Positions 1 through 5,032 of a stretch of 5,893 nucleotides of DNA are shown one piece after another (position 1 is the stretch's first letter; each line of letters opens with the position of its first letter). The notes under the pieces were generated by a model. The model saw only the letters and a list, made by a program, of their open reading frames with translations. It was not told the origin of the DNA and made no database searches. Position numbers and translations under genes: made by a program. Location: assembly GCA_015489145.1 (NCBI GenBank), contig WGAH01000617.1:1-5893 (forward strand), written 5' to 3'. This stretch comes from Deltaproteobacteria bacterium. Lineage in GTDB: Bacteria > Myxococcota_A > UBA796 > UBA2385.

Positions 1-1
1 G

Positions 2-907
2 CCCCGACCCGGCCCCCTCGACAACCCGCTGGTCGTCCTCCCCGGCGCGGCGCGCCTTCCCCACGCCCTGGCGGCGGCCGGGCGGCAGGCGGCCCACCTG
101 CTCGCGCCCGTGGGCCTGTCGGCGGACTACGGCTGGCGGGTGATCGACCCCGAGCGCCCCGCCCCGGCCCTGGCGGTGGCCGGCGGGCTGCTGGCGGCGG
201 CGGCGCTGGCCGGGGCGCTGGCGTGGGCCTGGCGGCGGCGGCGGGCGGCGGCGGCCCCGCTGGTCCTCGCGGCCGGCGCCGCCCTGCTCACGAGCAACCT
301 CCTCGTCCTCGGCGACGCGGCGATGGCGGACCGCTTCCTGCTGCTGCCCCTGGCGGGTCTCGCGACGGCGCTGGCGGTCGCGCTGCCGGCCCGGCCGCCG
401 GCGGCGGTCCCCCTCCTCCTCGGGGGCATGGCCCTGGCCTGGGGCGGGCTCACCGCGCGGCGGCACCTGGCCTTTCGCACCACCGCGACCTTGATGCGGG
501 CCGCGGTGCGGGCGGCGCCCGACAGCGCCCGGGCCTGGTACGGGGTGGCGCGCGCGGCGGAGGACGCGGGCGATGCCGAGGGCGCCCTGGTCGCCTGCCG
601 CCGCGCCGTGGACCTCGCCCCCTTCTACGGGCAGGCCTGGTCGGACTGCGCCCTGACCCTCGCGGATCGCGGCGATCCCGGCGAGGCCGAGCGCTGGGCC
701 CGGACCGCCCTGCGCCTGGACCCGGGCGACGCGCTGGCCTGGAACAACCTCGGGGTGGTGCTGCACCGGGCCGGGCGGCCGGCGGAGGCCGCGGCCGCCT
801 TCGCCCGGGCGGTGGCCCTGCGGCCGGACTTCGACCGGGCGCGTCGCAACCTCGCCGAGCTGCGGGCCGGGCTCCGGGGTGCCGGCGGCGGGTCGGCGAA
901 CCGCTGA
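2..907 (+). CDS. TMTC/DUF1736-like membrane protein with C-terminal TPR repeats (5' partial)
   Basis: The frame is open from the first bases, so the N-terminus lies outside the window; the GTG at 110 is an internal Val codon. Seen in sequence: a DNPL motif (from nt 20), then LSADYGW (about nt 116-136), then hydrophobic segments at roughly nt 160-230, 245-310, 335-385 and 395-450, with TSNLL...MADRFLLLP between the second and third. This order matches the DUF1736 region of TMTC-type proteins (DNP, loop, LSxDYS, SNLL, AERFLYLPS). Three 34-residue TPR units follow (about nt 518-826), with a partial helix pair after them. Family knowledge: eukaryotic TMTCs are ER O-mannosyltransferases with a GT-C-like membrane part and TPRs; bacterial homologues are mostly uncharacterised. 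By inference this is an inner-membrane protein with a possible glycosyltransferase role. The catalytic N-terminal loop is not visible, so activity cannot be judged. The tail is Gly/Ala-rich. Confidence 0.8.
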   Translation, partial: PRPGPLDNPLVVLPGAARLPHALAAAGRQAAHLLAPVGLSADYGWRVIDPERPAPALAVAGGLLAAAALAGALAWAWRRRRAAAAPLVLAAGAALLTSNLLVLGDAAMADRFLLLPLAGLATALAVALPARPPAAVPLLLGGMALAWGGLTARRHLAFRTTATLMRAAVRAAPDSARAWYGVARAAEDAGDAEGALVACRRAVDLAPFYGQAWSDCALTLADRGDPGEAERWARTALRLDPGDALAWNNLGVVLHRAGRPAEAAAAFARAVALRPDFDRARRNLAELRAGLRGAGGGSANR

Positions 908-908
908 T

Positions 909-926
909 CGGCTCAGGCGTGAGCCG
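909..926 (+). terminator. Hairpin just after the TMTC-like stop codon, possible terminator
   Basis: CGGCTCA (909-915) and TGAGCCG (920-926) form a perfect 7-bp stem with a GGCG tetraloop, beginning one base after the TGA at 905-907. No T-run follows, so this is not a classical intrinsic terminator. It could be a U-less terminator or an RNA 3'-end stabiliser. The GGCTCA arm could also pair with a second TGAGCC at 950-955. Confidence 0.4.
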
Positions 927-955
927 CGTGAGTCGAGGTTCAACGCCCGTGAGCC
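918..955 (+). repeat. Short direct repeats CGTGAGCC in the spacer
   Basis: CGTGAGCC occurs at 918-925 and again at 948-955, exactly 30 bases apart, with a partial copy CGTGAG at 927-932 between them. The remaining spacer to 1065 holds no reading frame I believe in. The 30-base period could fit a binding site repeated on roughly the same DNA face, but the units are short and chance is possible. Confidence 0.3.
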
Positions 956-1021
956 TGTCGCATGAGACACGGCTTCGGTCCGCCCCCTCCCGTTCCCACC
1001 GCGGCCGGGCCTTCGCTCGGC

Positions 1022-1027
1022 TATAGT
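1022..1027 (+). promoter_or_regulatory. -10-like element TATAGT upstream of the patatin-like gene
   Basis: TATAGT is a conspicuous AT-rich hexamer in a spacer that is otherwise mostly G and C, 38 nt before the GTG at 1066. It fits a housekeeping-sigma -10 box (TAxxxT). No good -35 hexamer is visible at 16-18 nt upstream. The predicted leader of about 30 nt includes a GGGGG run (1054-1058) that can act as a weak Shine-Dalgarno sequence 7 nt before the start. Confidence 0.5.
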
Positions 1028-1065
1028 CGGGCCGCTCGCCGTCGGCGGGCCGTGGGGGCGGTCGC

Positions 1066-2478
1066 GTGCACGTCTCGGAACACCGAAGGATTCGCCAGGA
1101 TCTCGATGCCATCGAGGCCGAGATCGTGCGCCGGCACCTCGCCCGGCCGGGCGATCTCGGGCCCGACCTGCTCGACGCCCTGCGCTACGTGGTGTCGTTT
1201 GCGCGGCTCACCCAGGTCCGCAACCGCGAGGGCCGGGACGTGACGGTGGCGGACGTGCTCACCGCCCACCGCGAGCGCGTGGTCGACGCCCTGCAGCCGC
1301 GCCTCGGCCCCCGCGAGGACGGGCTCTGGCCGGCGGTGCGGGCGCTTCCCGAGCTGGTGCGGGCCACCCGCGCCGAGCGCGCCCGCCTCCTCGGCGCCCT
1401 GCCCCTGGACCGCGACAGCCTCGAGGCCGAGGTGACGCACCGGCAGCTCGTCATCGCCGCCGGCGGCGGGGGCGGCGGCGGGTACGGCTACGCCGGCGCC
1501 TACACCCTGCTGCACCGGCGGGGCGTGCAGCCCGAGTTGCTGGCCGGCACCTCGATCGGCGCGCTCCTGTCGATGTTTCGGGCGAAGACCCGCATCTTCG
1601 ACGGCGCTCCCCTGGTCGCCGCGGCCCGGCGCCTCAAGTGGAACACGATCTTCCGCGTGATGGAGATGGAGAACCGCTACGGGCTGCCGGCCACCCTGCG
1701 CCTGTACCTGCGGAGCGCGCTCGGGACGCTGTTCGAGGTGGACGGCCGGCCCATGACCCTGGCCGACACGCAGATCCCGCTCCTCATCGCGGTGACCGGC
1801 ATCACCGTCGAGGCCCTCAAGCACGACCTCTCCTACTACGAGCACTTCCTCGACGACGTGGTCTCGCCGGGGAAGGTCTCCCGGGTCGGGCGCCTGCGGC
1901 GCATCGGTCGCTGGGTCACCGTGTTGCGGGAGTTCCTGAGCGAGCCCGAGGCCCTCAAGGAGGTCGTCTTCGGCGCCGACGAGCTGACCCGGCAGGTCGA
2001 CGTGCTCGACGCCGCCGGCTTCTCGGCGGCGGTGCCCGGGGTGATCCACTACGACGTGCTTCGCGACGACCAGCGCACGCGGCGCATCCTCGACCAGCTC
2101 TACGGGGATCGCGGCATCACGCGCCTCACCGAGGGGGGCCTGGTCGACAACCTCCCGGCCCGCGCCGCCTATGCCGAGGTGATGAAGGGGCGCATCACCC
2201 GCCGCAACCCCTTCGTCCTGGCGATGGACTGCTTCAGCCCCAAGCCGAGCAGCCTCGGCTTCTACGCGATCCAGCAGCTCGTGCGCCCCAACGTGCAGGC
2301 CAACCTCAAGTACGCCCACCTCTACCTGCCCCTGACCCGGCGCCTGAGCCCGATGAACCTCGTGCCCTCCGTCCGGCAGGTGTCGCAGGCGATGCGCTGG
2401 ACCGCCGAGGACCTCGAGCCGCACATGCCCTTCATCGAGGAGATGCTGCGGCCGATTCGCGTCCTGCCCGACGCCTGA
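1066..2478 (+). CDS. Patatin-like phospholipase-family protein with helical N-terminal extension
   Basis: The 470-residue protein starts at GTG 1066, the first in-frame start after the TATAGT element. Residues 1-125 are charged and predicted mostly helical, with no signal peptide. The patatin fold begins near residue 127: QLVIAA leads into seven glycines (133-139) and GYAG, the oxyanion-hole loop, and GTSIG (161-165) holds nucleophile Ser163. The second dyad position reads LTEGGLVDNLP (354-364), so Glu356 sits where the family normally has Asp in DG(G/A). The region between holds a long insert (about 185-330). The C-terminus (about 375-470) includes AMDCFSPKP and is otherwise mostly helical. 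Patatin-like proteins are Ser-Asp lipid acyl hydrolases; bacterial ones act in lipid turnover or as effectors. By inference this one is cytoplasmic or peripheral to the membrane. Whether it is catalytically active with Glu is open. Fold assignment is confident; the substrate is unknown. Confidence 0.85.
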   Translation: MHVSEHRRIRQDLDAIEAEIVRRHLARPGDLGPDLLDALRYVVSFARLTQVRNREGRDVTVADVLTAHRERVVDALQPRLGPREDGLWPAVRALPELVRATRAERARLLGALPLDRDSLEAEVTHRQLVIAAGGGGGGGYGYAGAYTLLHRRGVQPELLAGTSIGALLSMFRAKTRIFDGAPLVAAARRLKWNTIFRVMEMENRYGLPATLRLYLRSALGTLFEVDGRPMTLADTQIPLLIAVTGITVEALKHDLSYYEHFLDDVVSPGKVSRVGRLRRIGRWVTVLREFLSEPEALKEVVFGADELTRQVDVLDAAGFSAAVPGVIHYDVLRDDQRTRRILDQLYGDRGITRLTEGGLVDNLPARAAYAEVMKGRITRRNPFVLAMDCFSPKPSSLGFYAIQQLVRPNVQANLKYAHLYLPLTRRLSPMNLVPSVRQVSQAMRWTAEDLEPHMPFIEEMLRPIRVLPDA

Positions 2479-2493
2479 GCGGGCGCCGGCCCG

Positions 2494-2518
2494 GGGCGGC
2501 GGGAGACCGGCGCCGCCC
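2494..2518 (+). terminator. GC-rich hairpin after the patatin-like gene, probable terminator
   Basis: GGGCGGCG (2494-2501) pairs perfectly with CGCCGCCC (2511-2518) around a 9-nt loop, starting 15 nt after the TGA at 2476-2478. GGGCG and a short TTT (2524-2526) follow. The stem is strong but the T-tract is minimal and displaced. An alternative 8-bp stem, GGCGCCGG (2482-2489) with CCGGCGCC (2507-2514), overlaps it and excludes it. In DNA this GC-rich, chance stems are common. Confidence 0.4.
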
Positions 2519-2573
2519 GGGCGTTTCCCCGTCGCTCACGCGGGCGGCTTGGCGCGGGGGGCGCGCCGTGGGC

Positions 2574-2579
2574 TACCCT
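2574..2579 (+). promoter_or_regulatory. -10-like element TACCCT upstream of the ABC-2 permease
   Basis: TACCCT fits the TAxxxT pattern and lies 6 nt before the GTG at 2586, nearly the same geometry as TAGGCT before the AAA+ gene. If it is a -10 box, transcription would begin at about 2586 and the mRNA would be leaderless. A weak -35 candidate, TTGGCG (2549-2554), sits at a long 19-nt spacing. Confidence 0.35.
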
Positions 2580-2585
2580 CGGGAC

Positions 2586-3461
2586 GTGGCCCGCCGTCAG
2601 CCCATCGTCGCCCCTTCCAGCCAGCCGGCGATCCGCCGCATCGAGCCCACCGCGCCCGACGCCGGCGGGGTCGGGGGGCTCGGCGAGCTGTGGCGGCACC
2701 GGGCGCTGGTCTGGGACTTCGTCTACCACGACCTCAAGCACCGCTACGTCGGCAGCAGCATCGGCTTCTTCTGGACGGTGATCACGCCGCTGCTCGAGCT
2801 GCTGACCTACACCTTCGTCTTCCACTTCATCATGGGGGTTCGCTTCAACCCCGAGTCCGGCTGGGCGCACTACGCCCTGTACCTGTTCTGCGGGATGGTG
2901 GTGTGGTTCGGCGTCCACGACGGGCTGATCAAGGCGACCACCTCGATCCGCGACCACGCCCACCTGATCCAGAAGGTCAACTTCCCCACGATCACCCTGC
3001 CCGGCTACGTCGTCGCCAGCGCGGTGCTCAACCAGGTGATCCGCTTCGGGGTGCTCGTCGCCGCCGCGGTGGTGCTCGGCCACGGGTTGAGCTGGCACGT
3101 GCTCCTGCTGCCCCTCGCCATCGCCGTGCAGACGGCCTTCGTGCTCGGGGCCGGGCTGCTCCTCGCCACCGCCGGGGTGTTCTTCAAGGAGACGATCCAC
3201 TGGGTCAAGGCGGTGCTGCTGCTGTGGATGTTCGTCACGCCGATCTTCTACCCGGCGGCCTCCTACCCGCAGCGCTTCTGGCTGCTGCTCCAGCTCAACC
3301 CCCTGGCCCACCTCGTCGGGGTCTACCGCGAGCTGGTGCTCAACCACCGCCTGCCGCACCCCCACAGCGTGATCGTCGTCGTCGTGATGGCCGTGTTCTC
3401 CCTGCTGATCGGCTACAGCGTCTTCCATCACCACCGGGATCGCTTCCCGGATCTCGTGTAG
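2586..3461 (+). CDS. ABC-2 type transporter permease, polysaccharide/O-antigen export type
   Basis: The 291-residue integral membrane protein has a soluble N-terminus of about 45 residues, then LWRHRALVWDFVYHDLKHRY (35-54), which matches the amphipathic entry helix and DLKxRY signature of Wzm/KpsM/TagG-type permeases. Six hydrophobic segments follow at about 60-84, 94-112, 140-165, 169-198, 205-222 and 262-282. NPLAHLVGVYREL (238-250) and the ending DRFPDLV are also family-typical. Such permeases pair with an ATPase (Wzt/KpsT/TagH) to move lipid-linked glycans across the inner membrane. No such ATPase lies in the window; the next gene is AAA+, not ABC. Start choice: GTG 2586 is 6 nt after TACCCT and suits a leaderless mRNA. 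GTG 2568, with GGGGGG 6 nt upstream, is in frame and would add six residues. The stop TAG (3459-3461) lies inside the next gene's -10-like element. Confidence 0.87.
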   Translation: MARRQPIVAPSSQPAIRRIEPTAPDAGGVGGLGELWRHRALVWDFVYHDLKHRYVGSSIGFFWTVITPLLELLTYTFVFHFIMGVRFNPESGWAHYALYLFCGMVVWFGVHDGLIKATTSIRDHAHLIQKVNFPTITLPGYVVASAVLNQVIRFGVLVAAAVVLGHGLSWHVLLLPLAIAVQTAFVLGAGLLLATAGVFFKETIHWVKAVLLLWMFVTPIFYPAASYPQRFWLLLQLNPLAHLVGVYRELVLNHRLPHPHSVIVVVVMAVFSLLIGYSVFHHHRDRFPDLV

Positions 3462-3464
3462 GCT
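3459..3464 (+). promoter_or_regulatory. -10-like element TAGGCT upstream of the AAA+ gene, overlapping the permease stop
   Basis: TAGGCT begins with the permease TAG stop codon and ends 7 nt before the ATG at 3472. The same core, GTAGGCT-N-GCGG, recurs before the last gene (4990-5001). A -10 at this distance would start the transcript at or next to the ATG. No Shine-Dalgarno-like sequence lies before this ATG, consistent with leaderless translation. No clear -35 box is visible. Confidence 0.45.
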
Positions 3465-3471
3465 CGCGGCC

Positions 3472-4977
3472 ATGCAGGACCTCGCCCACCGCATCACCCT
3501 GCTCGTCCGGGCCCGCTACCCGCTGATCCAGCTCGTCACCCACGAGGAGGACCGCGTCGCGCGCCTGCTCGACCGGGTGGCCCGCGACGGGGGCTTCGCC
3601 CGCTACGGGTGGCGGCTCACCGAGGGCCTGGCCCCGGCGGGGGGCGAGGCGGTGGCCGGGACCGTCGAGCCCGAGGCGGCGCTGGCGGCGGTGGCGGCGG
3701 TGGAGGAGCCGGCCCTGTTCGTCTTCCACGACCTCCACCCCTTCCTCGACCGGCCCGAGGTGGTGCGCCGGCTGCGCGACCTCAGCGGCCTGGTGGGCCC
3801 GCGGCGGCAGGCGGTGGTCCTGGTGGGGCGAAGCTCGGCGGTGCCGCCGGACCTCGACAAGGACGCGGTGGTCCTCGACCTCCCCCTGCCCGGCCCCGGC
3901 GAGGTGGCGGGCATCCTCCGGGCGCTGCTCGACCGCCGGGGCATCGCGGTGCCCCCCGAGCGCTTCGACCGCTTCGTCAAGGGGGCCCTCGGCCTCACGG
4001 AGCGCGAGATCAAGCGCCTGTACGCGCGCATCCTGCTGGCCGGCGGCCGCTTCGGCGACGACGACCTCGCCGCGCTGGTCGAGGAGAAGCGGCAGGCGAT
4101 CCGCAAGAGCCGCTACCTCGAGTTCTGGGACTCCGCCGGCTCGATGGACGACGTGGGCGGCATGGACAACCTCAAGGCCTGGCTCGCCGAGCGCCGGGCC
4201 GGCTTCACCCCCGAGGCGCGCGCCTTCGGCCTGCCCGAGCCCCGCGGCGTGTTCCTCCTCGGCGTGCAGGGCTGCGGCAAGTCGCTGATGGCCAAGGCGG
4301 TGGCGGACCTCTGGCGGCTTCCCCTGCTGCGCCTGGACGTCGCGGCGATCTTCGAGACCGGCGGCCGGGGCGAGGCGGGGCGGCGCGAGGGATTGCGCGA
4401 GACGGTGCGCGTCGCGGAGAGCCTGGCCCCCGTCGTGCTGTGGATCGACGAGATCGAGAAGGGCTTCCTCTCCGAGGGGGCCGGCGCGAGCGAGGCCTTC
4501 GGCTACTTCCTCACCTGGATGCAGGAGAAGTCCCGGCCGGTCTTCGTCGTCGCCACCGCCAACGAGGTGCGCTCGCTCCCGCCGGAGCTGCTCCGCAAGG
4601 GGCGCTTCGACGAGATCTTCTTCGTCGACCTGCCCAATGTCCACGAGCGGCTGAACATCCTCGAGATCCACCTGCGCCTGCGCGGCCGCGACCCCGAGCG
4701 CTTCGACCTCACGGGCCTGGCCGAGGAGACCGAGAAGTTCAGCGGCGCCGAGCTGGAGCAGGTGGTCGTCTCCGCGCTGTTCAAGGCCTTCGCCGCCGGG
4801 CGCGATCTCGAGCTGGTCGACCTCCTCGACGTGGCCCGCGAGACGGTGCCCCTGGCCGTGACGATGGACGACCACATCAAGGCGCTGCGCGAGTGGGCCC
4901 GCCCCCGGGCGCGCCGGGCCACCCTCGACCGGCGGCGGGTGGACTTCTTCGCCGAGTGGGAGGACCTCCCGGCCTGA
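3472..4977 (+). CDS. Ycf46-like AAA+ ATPase
   Basis: The 501-residue soluble protein opens with ITLLVRARYPLIQLVTHEEDRV (about 8-29), the typical N-terminal region of Ycf46-type ATPases (RARYPLI.. VTxEExR). Residues about 30-200 form a degenerate P-loop-like domain without a clear Walker A. The AAA+ core follows: Walker A GVQGCGKS (264-271, Lys270), Walker B VVLWIDEIEKGF (about 321-332, with D326 and E327), sensor-1 Asn364 in VVATANE, an arginine-finger region LLRKGRFDE (373-381; R375/R378), and the sensor-2 helix FSGAELEQ (423-430). The motor residues all look intact. In cyanobacteria and plastids, Ycf46 has been linked to regulation of photosynthesis and carbon use; its role elsewhere is unknown, so no function is assigned here beyond ATP-driven remodelling. 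ATG 3472 is the only start close to TAGGCT and is preceded by no SD sequence. The gene lies 10 nt after the permease stop and 55 nt before the next start. Confidence 0.88.
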   Translation: MQDLAHRITLLVRARYPLIQLVTHEEDRVARLLDRVARDGGFARYGWRLTEGLAPAGGEAVAGTVEPEAALAAVAAVEEPALFVFHDLHPFLDRPEVVRRLRDLSGLVGPRRQAVVLVGRSSAVPPDLDKDAVVLDLPLPGPGEVAGILRALLDRRGIAVPPERFDRFVKGALGLTEREIKRLYARILLAGGRFGDDDLAALVEEKRQAIRKSRYLEFWDSAGSMDDVGGMDNLKAWLAERRAGFTPEARAFGLPEPRGVFLLGVQGCGKSLMAKAVADLWRLPLLRLDVAAIFETGGRGEAGRREGLRETVRVAESLAPVVLWIDEIEKGFLSEGAGASEAFGYFLTWMQEKSRPVFVVATANEVRSLPPELLRKGRFDEIFFVDLPNVHERLNILEIHLRLRGRDPERFDLTGLAEETEKFSGAELEQVVVSALFKAFAAGRDLELVDLLDVARETVPLAVTMDDHIKALREWARPRARRATLDRRRVDFFAEWEDLPA

Positions 4978-5003
4978 TCCCGCGGCGTGGTAGGCTGGCG
5001 GGA
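4978..5003 (+). repeat. Inverted repeat flanking the -10-like element of the last gene
   Basis: TCCCGC (4978-4983), directly after the AAA+ stop codon, pairs with GCGGGA (4998-5003), enclosing 14 nt that include TAGGCT (4991-4996). It may be a short terminator-type hairpin for the AAA+ gene or an operator-like dyad. No T-run follows the stem. Confidence 0.3.
4991..4996 (+). promoter_or_regulatory. -10-like element TAGGCT upstream of the HEPN-like gene
   Basis: This is the same hexamer, in the same GTAGGCT-N-GCGG context, as the one before the AAA+ gene. Here the ATG is 36 nt downstream, so the mRNA would have a leader of about 30 nt carrying its own G-rich ribosome-binding sequence. No clear -35 box is visible. 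Confidence 0.4.
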
Positions 5004-5021
5004 CCATCGAACCTCGGCCTC

Positions 5022-5030
5022 GGGGGTGGG
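5022..5030 (+). promoter_or_regulatory. G-rich ribosome-binding sequence deciding the start at ATG 5033
   Basis: GGGGGTGGG ends two nt before ATG 5033, and its GGGGG part lies 6 nt before it. It resembles the GGGGG run ahead of the patatin-like gene. It supports ATG 5033 over internal GTG codons, the first of which in frame is codon 9. Confidence 0.4.
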
Positions 5031-5032
5031 CG

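Noticed and set aside
232..256. GGC-type triplet run
   Set aside because: It encodes Arg and Ala runs in a GC-rich gene and has no clear repeat-array structure; other such GGC/GCG tracts in the window are similar.
223..1026. Second + strand frame inside the TMTC-like gene and spacer
   Set aside because: Gly/Arg/Pro/Ala-rich product without motifs; the true frame carries the TPRs and membrane segments.
1021..2424. Long minus-strand open frame opposite the patatin-like gene (467 codons)
   Set aside because: It is a shadow frame of very high-GC DNA: composition is skewed to Arg, His, Gln, Gly and Val, no family motif is present, and it lies entirely opposite a gene with clear motifs.
1638..2585. 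Upstream extension of the permease frame from ATG 1638
   Set aside because: The added 316 residues are Arg/Pro/Ala-rich and overlap the patatin-like gene out of frame. Family length and the start context favour GTG 2586 or GTG 2568.
2322..3497. Minus-strand open frame opposite the permease (391 codons)
   Set aside because: Rich in Asp, Glu, His and Gln with no recognisable domain; it is the antisense of hydrophobic permease codons.
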